Made by a program: the position numbers and the translations under genes. From the NCBI RefSeq assembly GCF_003574355.1, contig NZ_QWLB01000023.1, positions 1 to 57,083 on the forward strand: a stretch of DNA of 57,083 nt, given 5' to 3'. Below, piece by piece: positions 45,794-54,670 of the stretch (position 1 is its first letter; each line of letters starts with the position of its first letter). Source of the stretch: Meiothermus granaticius NBRC 107808. Its GTDB lineage: Bacteria; Deinococcota; Deinococci; Deinococcales; Thermaceae. The notes beneath the pieces were generated by a model, which was not told the DNA's origin, did not search any database, and worked only from the letters and a program-made list of their open reading frames with translations.

Positions 45794-45836
45794 CGCTGGT
45801 ATCCGCGCTGGGGCGCGGGGAAAACCAAATCAATAA

Positions 45837-46023
45837 GTTCTCTTATCCAGAGCGGCAGAGGGATTCGGCCCTGCGAAGCCGCAGCAACCCAACAGAATCG
45901 TCGCCCCATTACCGGCGCTTCTGAGAGGGTGCTAACTCCGACCTGAACGCCCCCGATTTGCTGTAGGCACACAGCATTTCACGATTAGGCACAATCGCAG
46001 GCGTTGTGGGAAAGATAAGAGAA
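45837..46023 (+). ncRNA. SAM-I riboswitch aptamer with enlarged P4
   Basis: P1 5' strand TTCTCTTATC (45838-45847) pairs perfectly with GATAAGAGAA (46014-46023). The S-box core follows: P2 GCGGC/GCCGC (45852-45856/45878-45882) with AGAGGGATTCGGCCCT and GCAACC, P3 CAGAA/TTCTG (45893-45897/45919-45923), then GGGTGCTAACTCC. P4 (AACGCC 45946-45951 / GGCGTT 46000-46005) is much longer than usual and contains two hairpins, TGCTGT/ACAGCA and CGATT/AATCG, both closed by the loop AGGCAC. It precedes methionine-synthesis genes, as expected for SAM feedback control. Confidence 0.9.
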
Positions 46024-46053
46024 GGGTGCTAACTCAATGTTTGAGCCCCCTTC
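46021..46053 (+). promoter_or_regulatory. Antiterminator of the SAM-I riboswitch
   Basis: GAAGGG (46021-46026) pairs with CCCTTC (46048-46053), and inside it CTCAA (46033-46037) pairs with TTGAG (46041-46045). It shares GAA with the P1 3' strand and uses the 5' arm of the terminator, so SAM binding (P1 formed) would disrupt it. It contains a second copy of GGGTGCTAACTC (46024-46035). Confidence 0.65.
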
Positions 46054-46089
46054 CTCGAGTTCGATAGAGAACGCTGGGTAGGGGGTTTT
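46046..46089 (+). terminator. Terminator of the SAM-I riboswitch expression platform
   Basis: CCCCCTTCC (46046-46054) pairs with GGTAGGGGG (46077-46085) with one mismatch; TTTT follows at 46086-46089. GTTC/GAAC may pair within the loop. Formation would stop transcription before metY when SAM is abundant. Confidence 0.7.
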
Positions 46090-46172
46090 GCTGTTAGGCC
46101 AAACTCCTACCGGGATGGTTTTGACCGGCCCTAAATCCATGCGGCAGCTCCCTGCACCGGGAGCAAAGGTAG

Positions 46173-47477
<1,305 letters not shown>

Positions 47478-47492
47478 GCCAAAGGAATCGCC

Positions 47493-48632
47493 ATGACCGA
47501 ACTCCTCATCCAAGAAGCTTGGGGGGACCACGAGGCTCTCCTCATCAAGCCGCCCAAGAGCCGAGGCCGGGTTCCGCCGCCGGTCCCGGCGGAAGCCTTG
47601 GTGGCGGGAGGGTTTCGGCTCGAGTACGGTGGGCTTCTTCCCGAGCTGCGGCTGCGCTACGAGACCTATGGCCACCTGAACCTCGAGCGCGATAACGCGG
47701 TCTTGGTCTTTCACGCCTGGACCGGGTCGGCCCATCTGGCGGGCTCTTATACCCATGAAACCCTGGCCGCTTTGCCCAAGCTAGACCAGGCCTTTGGGAG
47801 CGAGGGTTGGTGGGATGAACTGGCCGGACCTGGGCGGATGCTCGACACCGAGCAGCAGTTTGTGATCTGCGCCAACCACATCGGGAGTTGCTATGGCTCC
47901 ACCGGTCCTACCTCGCTCAACCCTCAGACCGGACGGCCTTTCGGCTCAGAGTTCCCGCTCATCACCGTGCGGGATATGGCCAGGGCTCAGGCCCGGCTGC
48001 TGGACTTTCTCGGCATTGAGCGGGTCACCTTGCTGGGGGGCAGCCTGGGGGGGATGGTGGCCCTGGAATTTGCCCTGCTCTTCCCTGAGCGGGTGAACAA
48101 GCTGGTGGTGCTGGCAACCCCTGCGGTTCATGGGCCGTGGGCTCGAGCCTTTAACCGTTTGGCGCGGGAGGCAGTTGAATCAGACCCAGCCTACCAATCG
48201 GGGGAGTATTCCGAGCAGCCCCTAGGGCTGCAAATGGCCCGAGCCCTAACCATGCTCTCCTTTCGCTCCCCCGACTCCTTTAACTTGCGTTGGGGGCATA
48301 CTCCGGAGCGGGGTGAAAGCTATGTGCTTTACCAGGGGGAGAAGTTCGCCCGTCGGTTTGATGCCAACGCCTACCTAACCCTCTCCAGAGCCATGGATAC
48401 CCACGATGTGGGGCGGGGGAGAGGCGGGGTAGATCGGGCTTTGGAGGCCCTCCAGGGCATTCCCAGTCTGTTTGTGGGCATAGATTCGGATCTGCTCTAC
48501 ACCGCGGCCGAGGTGCGCGAGGCTGCCCGGCTGGCTGGGGGGCATTACGCTGAGATTCACAGCCCCCACGGACACGATGCCTTCCTGATCGAGACCGACC
48601 AGGTCGAGCGTATTCTGGCCGAGTTCATCTAA
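47493..48632 (+). CDS. metX: Homoserine O-acetyltransferase
   Basis: A 379-residue alpha/beta hydrolase-fold acyltransferase. The nucleophile elbow is GGSLGGM, with catalytic Asp in VGIDSDLLY and His in SPHGHDAFL. CANHIGSCYGSTGP is the MetX oxyanion region. It acetylates homoserine to make the MetY substrate, so the two genes form a direct-sulfhydrylation pathway. The start lies 15 nt behind metY. Succinyl versus acetyl specificity is not certain from sequence alone. Confidence 0.93.
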   Translation: MTELLIQEAWGDHEALLIKPPKSRGRVPPPVPAEALVAGGFRLEYGGLLPELRLRYETYGHLNLERDNAVLVFHAWTGSAHLAGSYTHETLAALPKLDQAFGSEGWWDELAGPGRMLDTEQQFVICANHIGSCYGSTGPTSLNPQTGRPFGSEFPLITVRDMARAQARLLDFLGIERVTLLGGSLGGMVALEFALLFPERVNKLVVLATPAVHGPWARAFNRLAREAVESDPAYQSGEYSEQPLGLQMARALTMLSFRSPDSFNLRWGHTPERGESYVLYQGEKFARRFDANAYLTLSRAMDTHDVGRGRGGVDRALEALQGIPSLFVGIDSDLLYTAAEVREAARLAGGHYAEIHSPHGHDAFLIETDQVERILAEFI

Positions 48633-48670
48633 ATCCCCCGATCATCCCGGCATGTTAACATGACGGGGCT

Positions 48671-48693
48671 CCGGCCCAGCGTGGGCCGGTTTT
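48671..48693 (+). terminator. Terminator after metX
   Basis: CCGGCCCA (48671-48678), loop GCG and TGGGCCGG (48682-48689) form a perfect 8-bp stem followed by TTTT. It sits between metX and the parvulin gene. The 12-bp palindrome CATGTTAACATG lies just upstream (48651-48662). Confidence 0.75.
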
Positions 48694-48710
48694 GGCAGGG
48701 AAAGGCGGAG

Positions 48711-49673
48711 ATGATGATACGAACGGCCCTTTGGAGCGGACTGGTTTTAGTGGCTTTGGCGAGTGCCCAGACCACCCCCACCGACCCGGTGGTGGCTACG
48801 GTTGGCAAGAGCAATATCCTGAAGAGCGAATTTGATCTGCAATTCAACCTTTTTGTTCACGACGCGCTGCAGCGCCAGGGGTTGCCCTATTCTGCTGAGG
48901 CTGCGGCCAGCCTGGACGTTTACAAGCCCAAATTCCTCGAGCGCATGGCCCGTGAGACCGCAATCACCCAAGCCGCTGAGGCCGCGGGGTTTGCGGCCAA
49001 GGACCAGGCGGTGGATGCCGCCATTGAGGAAGTCAAAGGGCAGTTTGATTCGCCTGAAGCGCTGGACAAGGCCCTTGCCGAGGCGGGGATTCCCGACCTC
49101 GCCACCTACCGGCGCCTGGTGTATGAGGCCCTGACCTACAACGCGTACCTCGAGAGCTTGGAGGGGAAATTCCAGCCCAGCGATGCCGCGCTAAAGGTGC
49201 TGTATGTGCTCTCCAAGCGCGATTTTGCTGTTCCCACGCGCTACTGCTCGGCTCACATTCTCCTCAAGACCGCTAAGGAGGCCCAGCAGGTGATTGACCG
49301 GTTGGCCAAGGGCGAGGCGTTCGCAGAGCTGGCCCGGTCGCTTTCGCAGGATCCGGGCAGCAAGGATCAGGGGGGAGACCTGGGTTGTGAGCCACGGGGT
49401 ACCTATGTGGCCCCATTTGAGGCCGCGCTGGTAGCCCTGAAGCCGGGTGAGACCAGCAAGAAGCCGGTACAGACCCAGTTTGGCTTTCACGTGATCTATC
49501 TCAGCAAGATCGAGCCCGCGGGGTATCAATCGTTTGAGGAGGTCGAGCCTGAGCTCAGCAAGCGGGTGCAAAGCGAGGCCCTGCAAAAGTACCTGGATCA
49601 TAGGGCTGACCAGGTAGGCATCAAACTCTTCCCGGAGAATCTGGGTCCTTCGGAGGCCGCTCCGAAGCAGTAG
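48711..49673 (+). CDS. Secreted parvulin-type peptidyl-prolyl isomerase (SurA/PrsA-like)
   Basis: A 320-residue protein with a signal peptide (about 1-20, ending VALASA), an N-terminal helical SurA-type chaperone domain (VGKSNILKSEFDLQFN to about 180) and one parvulin domain (ARYCSAHILLKT-like start, read TRYCSAHILLKT, then GSKDQGGDLG and FGFHVIYLSK). It would fold exported proteins in the periplasm. ATG 48711 or 48714 follows GGCGGAG; the frame opens at 48660 but that stretch contains the metX terminator. Confidence 0.87.
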   Translation: MMIRTALWSGLVLVALASAQTTPTDPVVATVGKSNILKSEFDLQFNLFVHDALQRQGLPYSAEAAASLDVYKPKFLERMARETAITQAAEAAGFAAKDQAVDAAIEEVKGQFDSPEALDKALAEAGIPDLATYRRLVYEALTYNAYLESLEGKFQPSDAALKVLYVLSKRDFAVPTRYCSAHILLKTAKEAQQVIDRLAKGEAFAELARSLSQDPGSKDQGGDLGCEPRGTYVAPFEAALVALKPGETSKKPVQTQFGFHVIYLSKIEPAGYQSFEEVEPELSKRVQSEALQKYLDHRADQVGIKLFPENLGPSEAAPKQ

Positions 49674-49691
49674 CTCAGGTGTAAGTGGCCA

Positions 49692-49718
49692 CAACTCCCC
49701 GCTTGACGCGGGGAGTTG
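49692..49718. repeat. Strong hairpin between convergent genes
   Basis: CAACTCCCCGC (49692-49702), loop TTGAC and GCGGGGAGTTG (49708-49718) form a perfect 11-bp stem between the ends of the parvulin and nitrilase genes. No T run on either strand, yet its position suggests a shared transcript end. Confidence 0.6.
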
Positions 49719-49720
49719 GC

Positions 49721-50677
49721 TTAGGAGGCTTGTGTGGGCTGGATAACCACGCTGGCCCGGACGACGGCATCCCCCACCGGGGATTCTGCTAAGGCCAGTG
49801 GCTGGCCTGCGGCGTAGACCCCGCTGCGGCCTTCAAAGGAAAGCTCGTACAGATTGCCGTTCAGCATGGGGTTGAGGCCATAGCGCAGATTTTCCCGCCC
49901 GATGAGCTTACGGGCGAGCCCCTCGCGCAGCCAGACCTGGCCCTCTTGCTGGGTGGGGTCTCCTGACCAGGGCCCTTCCCAACGGGCGGCATTGGCCGAG
50001 GGCTGCACCACTAACCAGGCCCCGCTGCGGTCGGCTTCTTCGATCATGGACTCGTGAAAGGCATCCAGGCAGATCAGATTGGCCAGGGTGCCGATCTGGG
50101 TGCGAATGAGGCCCTGGCCGCTCTGACCCCTCGAGAGCAGGGCCGTGCGCTCGCTCGAGGTCAGATTAACCTTGGGGACCCGCGCGAGCACGGTTCCCTG
50201 GGGCGAGAACACCAGCGAGAGGTTATACACCCCCCAGCCCTGGGGGTGCAGCCTGCGGGCCGGCTCCCAGTCCATCCGGGGGCTGAACAGGCTGCCGGCG
50301 ATTAGGTAGGCTCCAGCCGAGCGCGCCGCCTCAGCGAAGGTTTCTTGGTAGAGCGGCCAGACGGTGCGGGCCCGCAGGTGATAAAACGCGGTGGGGCTGG
50401 GAAGCGCCAGGCGTAGGGCTTGCCGCCACTCCTGCCGCAGAAGCTCTAAAGCGGCCCTGAGGGCGCTGTTTGCGCTGTAGACCGAGGCCGGGGTCTCGAG
50501 CCAAAACAACAGCGGCAGGGCAAAGGCCTCAGGAAAAGCCACCACCCGGGCCTCACCTACCGGCAGCCCGGCCACGGCTTGAGCGGTGAGGGCCTGTACC
50601 CTCGAGCCAAACGCTTGGGCCGAACGGTAGTGTTCTTGCCGCAATTCCGCCTGCACTCCGACCAAGTGAACCCGCAC
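49721..50677 (-). CDS. Carbon-nitrogen hydrolase (nitrilase superfamily)
   Basis: A 318-residue nitrilase-superfamily protein with the catalytic triad visible: Glu in FPEAF, Lys in PKVNLTSSE and Cys in NLICLDAFHE. The insertion of about 40 residues after the Glu region is unusual for small amidases. Substrate unknown; amidase, carbamoylase or N-acyl transferase are all possible. The GTG start lies 6 nt after a TACACT box (50689-50684). Confidence 0.83.
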   Translation of the reverse strand: MRVHLVGVQAELRQEHYRSAQAFGSRVQALTAQAVAGLPVGEARVVAFPEAFALPLLFWLETPASVYSANSALRAALELLRQEWRQALRLALPSPTAFYHLRARTVWPLYQETFAEAARSAGAYLIAGSLFSPRMDWEPARRLHPQGWGVYNLSLVFSPQGTVLARVPKVNLTSSERTALLSRGQSGQGLIRTQIGTLANLICLDAFHESMIEEADRSGAWLVVQPSANAARWEGPWSGDPTQQEGQVWLREGLARKLIGRENLRYGLNPMLNGNLYELSFEGRSGVYAAGQPLALAESPVGDAVVRASVVIQPTQAS

Positions 50678-50683
50678 CCTTCC

Positions 50684-50689
50684 AGTGTA
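50684..50689 (-). promoter_or_regulatory. -10 box of leaderless promoter
   Basis: TACACT on the reverse strand ends 6 nt before the GTG start of the nitrilase-family gene. Confidence 0.55.
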
Positions 50690-50728
50690 AGGGTGGTTTG
50701 TCCCTCGGAATTCTCTCCTGTCTTAGCG

Positions 50729-50734
50729 TAGGCT
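50729..50734 (+). promoter_or_regulatory. -10 box upstream of the TlpA-like gene
   Basis: TAGGCT ends 8 nt before ATG 50743; no Shine-Dalgarno is seen. Confidence 0.45.
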
Positions 50735-50742
50735 AAAACGGT

Positions 50743-51231
50743 ATGCGTCGCGTATGGCCTGTGGCTTTGGTGGCTGCCATTTTAGCGGTGGGAGCCGTCT
50801 TGTACCTTATGCGGCCGGTGGGGCCAAAACCTCAAACCTTACCCACCCTGACCCTAAAGTCCCTTGATGGGCAGCCCTTTGCCTTGGGTTCGCTCAAGGG
50901 CCGACCGGTCGTGCTCAATGCCTGGGCTTCCTGGTGTGGCCCATGCCGGCGGGAGATGCCGATGCTGCTGGATGCGGCACGGGCCAACCCGGGGGTCATC
51001 TTTGTGTTTGTCAACCAAGGCGAGGGCCCAGAGGCCGTCCGGGTTTATGAGCGCGAAACCCAGCTGAGCCTGCCCCTGGTGCTCCTGGATGTCAACACCC
51101 GGCTTGCGGATTTGCTGAGCTTTCCAGGGTTACCCACCACCTTTGTCTTTGACCGGACCGGTCGGTTGGTGGCCAAGCATTTAGGCCAGCTCGAGGCCCA
51201 TCAGCTCGAAGCCTACCTCAAGGGGTTGTAG
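50743..51231 (+). CDS. TlpA/ResA-like thioredoxin-fold protein
   Basis: A 162-residue exported thioredoxin-like protein: N-terminal anchor (VALVAAILAVGAVLYLM), then LNAWASWCGPCRREMPML with active-site Cys65 and Cys68 and a cis-Pro loop GLPTTFVFD. It probably reduces disulfides outside the membrane, fed by CcdA, and is separate from the CcmG homologue in the ccm operon. Its 3' end overlaps that of the convergent Fur/Zur gene by 14 nt. Confidence 0.87.
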   Translation: MRRVWPVALVAAILAVGAVLYLMRPVGPKPQTLPTLTLKSLDGQPFALGSLKGRPVVLNAWASWCGPCRREMPMLLDAARANPGVIFVFVNQGEGPEAVRVYERETQLSLPLVLLDVNTRLADLLSFPGLPTTFVFDRTGRLVAKHLGQLEAHQLEAYLKGL

Positions 51232-51613
51232 CCCCTGGGTTGCGCTGGCAACACTCTGCGCAGCGGCCATACAGCACGATTTCGTGCCCCTGGGTTTGAA
51301 ACCCTCGAGGGGCCATAAAGGCGAAGTCGCCGGGGCAGCCCTCGAGCTCAAAGGCCTTGCCGCAGGCTATGCAGTGAAAATGGTGGTGATGCTTTTTACC
51401 GGAGCGTTCATAACGCGGGGGGTTGCCGGGGAGTTCAACCGCTACCGCCATCCCCTCTTCCACCATGCCTTTCAGGGTGCGGTAAACCGTGGCGATTCCT
51501 AACCCCGGCACCTTGTGTTGAGCAGCGCTCAGCACCTCTTGCGGGGAAAGCGGGCGGTCTATCTCTTCCAACACCGCGCGAATGGCCTGGCGTTGGCGGG
51601 TACTGCGTTCCAT
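51218..51613 (-). CDS. Fur-family regulator, probable Zur
   Basis: A 131-residue Fur-family repressor: winged helix with GIATVYRTLKGMVEEG, the His cluster KHHHHFHCIACG and CxxC-like pairs (CIAC, CAEC) for structural zinc. The start is ATG 51613, 6 nt after a TATCCT box; the same frame continues upstream but reads into the znuA coding strand. It is divergent from the znuA-like gene, with a Fur/Zur-type operator between them, so a zinc sensor is the likeliest role. A Mn or Fe sensor cannot be excluded. Confidence 0.85.
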   Translation of the reverse strand: MERSTRQRQAIRAVLEEIDRPLSPQEVLSAAQHKVPGLGIATVYRTLKGMVEEGMAVAVELPGNPPRYERSGKKHHHHFHCIACGKAFELEGCPGDFAFMAPRGFQTQGHEIVLYGRCAECCQRNPGATTP

Positions 51614-51637
51614 ACCCCCAGGATAGCAAATCCGTAC

Positions 51638-51666
51638 TTGACAAAATGATAATGGATTATCATTAT
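51638..51666 (+). promoter_or_regulatory. znuA promoter filled by a Fur/Zur operator
   Basis: TTGACA (51638-51643), a 17-nt spacer and CATTAT (51661-51666), ending 7 nt before ATG 51674. The perfect inverted repeat AATGATAAT-GG-ATTATCATT (51645-51664) covers the spacer and most of the -10 box, so repressor binding would block the promoter. It contains the Zur/Fur core TGATAAT/ATTATCA. Confidence 0.85.
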
Positions 51667-51673
51667 TAACTTT

Positions 51674-52531
51674 ATGAAACCGCTGCTCACACTGATGGTT
51701 GGCCTGGGGCTGACGGTGGGTCTGGCCCAGAAGGGGCCTCTTCCGGTGGCGGCCACAACGGGCTTCATCGCGGATATGGTGAAGAACGTTGGGGGGGACC
51801 GGATAGCCCTTACGGTGATTGCACCCCCCACTGCCGATCCTCACAGCTTCGAACCCAAGCCTTCGGCTTTGGTGGGGGTTTCCAAGGCCAAGGTGGTGTT
51901 TGGCAATGGCTTGGGGCTCGAGCCCTTCTTCGCCAAGATTGCTGCCCAGGCTCCCCAGGATGCCTTGAAGGTGCTGCTGGGCGAGGGACAGCCCGGCCTG
52001 ATCACCACCGGCGAAGGGACGCCGGATCCCCACCTTTGGCTCGATCCGACCTACGGGATTCGCTACGTCGAACGCATTCGTGACACCCTGATCCGGCTGG
52101 ATCCGGCAGGCCGGGCCACCTATACCGCTAACGCAGCCCGCTATATTCAGGCGATTCAAAAGGCCGACCAAGCGGTGCAAGCGTGCCTGGCGGGGATACC
52201 TCCTTCCCGCCGCAAGGTGGTCTCGCAACACGAAGCCCTGGCCTATTTCTCGAGGCACTACGGCATCACCGATGTAGGCAGTATCGCGGATTTCGCCGGT
52301 CAAGAAAAAGGCCCCCGCCGCTTTGCCCAGTTGGCCCAGGCCATGCAGCGTCAAGGGGTCACTACGGTTTTTGCGGAGCCCCAGTTCCCCAAAAATGAAG
52401 CCAAGGCCCTTGCCGAGGCTACCAGAGCCAAGGTGGCCCTGATCTACTCCGACGCATTCGACCGCACCGTCAACACCTACCTAAAGCTCCTGGAAGCCAA
52501 TGGTGCAGCGGTATGCGCGTCCTTCAAATAA
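51674..52531 (+). CDS. znuA: ZnuA/TroA-type metal-binding protein
   Basis: A 285-residue secreted cluster A-I binding protein: signal peptide (about 1-19), then the metal-ligand motifs TADPHSFEP, DPHLWLDP, VSQHEALAYF and a late acidic ligand (YSDAF). The His-rich loop of many ZnuA proteins is missing, so zinc versus manganese is open, but the Zur-type operator favours zinc. The usual znuB and znuC genes do not follow; the next gene is a YibE/F membrane protein 50 nt downstream. Confidence 0.87.
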   Translation: MKPLLTLMVGLGLTVGLAQKGPLPVAATTGFIADMVKNVGGDRIALTVIAPPTADPHSFEPKPSALVGVSKAKVVFGNGLGLEPFFAKIAAQAPQDALKVLLGEGQPGLITTGEGTPDPHLWLDPTYGIRYVERIRDTLIRLDPAGRATYTANAARYIQAIQKADQAVQACLAGIPPSRRKVVSQHEALAYFSRHYGITDVGSIADFAGQEKGPRRFAQLAQAMQRQGVTTVFAEPQFPKNEAKALAEATRAKVALIYSDAFDRTVNTYLKLLEANGAAVCASFK

Positions 52532-52580
52532 GGGGGGGGTTTTACACCCCATCTTCATTTTAGGGGCATAGAGTCGCCCT

Positions 52581-53675
52581 ATGCCTTGGTTGCTGGCTTT
52601 ATGTGTGTGGTTTACCTTAGCCTGGGCTCAACCCCAAGGTGCCTCGAGCGATCCCTCTGCCGGTAATGCTGCCCAAGCCCAGGGGCAGTACCGCATTGGG
52701 AAAATTGTAAGCCTGGGCGAGAAAACCGCCACCGTGCAGGTGGCCGGGGCCAACCTCGAGGCCCAGCTCCCCACCGCCGACCCCACCGCTCAAGGAGCTC
52801 CCACCAAGATCTCCCTGCCCAAGTTCCATGCCGGACAGACCGTGGTGGTCTATGAGAGCGGGGGTACCGCCTACCTCACCGAGCCTTACCGCCTGAATGA
52901 CCTGTGGGGCTTGTTGGCCTTATTTGTGGTGGTGGTGGGGCTGTTGGGGCGGGGGAAGGGCCTGCGCGGCCTGCTCGGAACCCTCGCCAGCATGGCGGTG
53001 CTGGCCTTATTCATCGTGCCCGAGATCGCTAAGGGAAATAACCCTTTGCTCATCACCTTCGTGGGGGCCTTTGGCATTCTGGTGCTCTCGATTTACTTCG
53101 TTCATGGGATCAACCGCAAGACCAGCGCAGCCCTGCTGGGCACCACAGTGGCGGCGTTGGTGGCGTTGGTGCTGGCGGTGTTGGCTGCCGAGCGGATGCA
53201 GTTCACCGGCCTCAGCTCAGAGGAGGCCTTTTTGGCCCAATTTGCCCTGGGAAACTTGGATCTGGTCTCGCTGTACTTGGCCAGTGTGGTGGTGGGAGCT
53301 TTGGGAGCGCTGAACGATGTGACCGTGACCCAGGCCTCGGTGGTGCAGGCCTTGGTGCAGGCCAATCCACGCTATGGCGTGCGCGAGCTGTACAACCGCG
53401 GTATGAGCGTGGGGTTTGACCACATCGGTAGCCTGGTCAATACCCTGATCTTGGCCTACGCTGCGGGGGCCCTACCGCTGCTGCTGCTGGTACACCTCAG
53501 CGATGTTCCTCTGCTGGTTTTGCTCAACCAAGAGGCCTTTGCTGGAGAGCTGGTCTCGATGCTCTTGGGCTCGTTGGCCCTGGTGCTGGCAGTGCCGCTG
53601 ACCACGTTGATAGCGGCCTGGTTGCTGCGGGGGAAAAGGTTGGACTACCTCGAGCGGCGCTGGCCTCAGCGCTAG
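52581..53675 (+). CDS. YibE/F-like membrane protein
   Basis: A 364-residue protein with a signal peptide, an N-terminal extracytoplasmic beta domain of about 90 residues (YRIGKIVSLGEKTATVQVAG) and eight or so membrane helices carrying the YibE/F motifs GALNDVTVTQASVV and GFDHIGSLVNTLILAYAG. The family is widespread in Firmicutes and Thermus relatives and has no proven function. It lies 50 nt behind the znuA-like gene, raising the idea of a metal-linked transport role, which is inference. Confidence 0.83.
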   Translation: MPWLLALCVWFTLAWAQPQGASSDPSAGNAAQAQGQYRIGKIVSLGEKTATVQVAGANLEAQLPTADPTAQGAPTKISLPKFHAGQTVVVYESGGTAYLTEPYRLNDLWGLLALFVVVVGLLGRGKGLRGLLGTLASMAVLALFIVPEIAKGNNPLLITFVGAFGILVLSIYFVHGINRKTSAALLGTTVAALVALVLAVLAAERMQFTGLSSEEAFLAQFALGNLDLVSLYLASVVVGALGALNDVTVTQASVVQALVQANPRYGVRELYNRGMSVGFDHIGSLVNTLILAYAAGALPLLLLVHLSDVPLLVLLNQEAFAGELVSMLLGSLALVLAVPLTTLIAAWLLRGKRLDYLERRWPQR

Positions 53676-53678
53676 GGG

Positions 53679-54614
53679 TTAGCGCTGCTGGGTGGCCCGG
53701 AAGGCCTCCTCGTACTCGAGCGGGTTGAGGCCGCGACCGATGACCACCAGCTTAGAAGGGGCCTGGGCCGGTTGGTTGGCCTGCTCGAGGCTGAAGATCT
53801 CCCGCACCGATTGGAACAGGATTTGCTGCTTGAAGCCCCGCACCTGGAGAAACCCCTTGGCGCGGAACACCGCGTTGGGGCGCGAGATCAAATGGCTGTC
53901 GATGAACTCGTTGACCTTATGGCGCTCCAAGGGCCGCTCGGCGGTGAGGGTGAAGGTTTGCAGGTTGGGGGCGTGGAGGTGTTGGTAGCCCTGGGGTTTC
54001 CATTCCAGGCCGAAGGCCTTGAGCCCCAAGAGGGCCTGGGGATCGGCTTTGGAATGGTCGGCCCGCCGTACCTCGGCCAGGGGGTTGATTTGCTGGAGGA
54101 GCTGCTCGGCCTGGTCTATTTGCTCGGGGGTGGCGAGATCGGTTTTGTTGAGCACGATGGTGTTGGCATAGGCCAACTGCACTGCGCCCTCGGGGCCATC
54201 GCGCAGGGTTTGCTCGAGGTTGCGGGCGTCGGCTACACCGATGATTCCATCCAGCTCGAATTTGGTCCGGGCAAAGGGGTCCATCACCGTCTGAGCCACC
54301 GGTACGGGGTCGGCCAGGCCGGAGAGCTCGATCAGGAGATAATCGGGGGGGTCCTTTCGCGAGGTGATTTTAAACATCGCCGAGACCAAGTCGTCGCGCC
54401 CCACGCAGCACAAGCAGCCGTTGGAGAGCTCCGCGATGCCGTCGGTATCTACGTTTTCAATCAGGCTGCCGTCAATCCCGGTTTCGCCGAACTCATTGAC
54501 GATGATCCCGAACCGGTACGGGGCGGTGCTCACCAGATGGTTGACCAGGGTGGTTTTGCCGGCGCCCAAAAAACCGCCGATCACGCTTACGGGGATGCGC
54601 TTCTGGAACCGCAT
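53679..54614 (-). CDS. COG0523 (CobW/ZNG1-like) metal-trafficking GTPase
   Basis: A 311-residue G3E GTPase: Walker A GGFLGAGKTT, the metal-binding motif GCLCC (CxCC) about 60 residues later, ELSGLADP and the NKTD base motif, then a CobW C-terminal domain. These proteins deliver zinc, cobalt or other metals to client enzymes; a Zur-regulated zinc chaperone is likely given its neighbours. ATG 54614 lies 6 nt after a TATCGT box; an in-frame start at 54650 lies upstream of that box. It is divergent from the SlyD-like gene. Confidence 0.88.
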   Translation of the reverse strand: MRFQKRIPVSVIGGFLGAGKTTLVNHLVSTAPYRFGIIVNEFGETGIDGSLIENVDTDGIAELSNGCLCCVGRDDLVSAMFKITSRKDPPDYLLIELSGLADPVPVAQTVMDPFARTKFELDGIIGVADARNLEQTLRDGPEGAVQLAYANTIVLNKTDLATPEQIDQAEQLLQQINPLAEVRRADHSKADPQALLGLKAFGLEWKPQGYQHLHAPNLQTFTLTAERPLERHKVNEFIDSHLISRPNAVFRAKGFLQVRGFKQQILFQSVREIFSLEQANQPAQAPSKLVVIGRGLNPLEYEEAFRATQQR

Positions 54615-54620
54615 AGCCCC

Positions 54621-54626
54621 ACGATA
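54621..54626 (-). promoter_or_regulatory. -10 box of leaderless COG0523 promoter
   Basis: TATCGT on the reverse strand ends 6 nt before ATG 54614. Confidence 0.5.
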
Positions 54627-54670
54627 CCCCACCGCGAGCGCTGGCAGCATGGGGATGTTAGGGTATGAGG

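Noticed and set aside
51614-52354. N-terminal extension of the Fur/Zur protein to 378 residues
   Set aside because: The extra part is the reverse complement of znuA; ATG 51613 gives normal Fur length and follows a TATCCT box.
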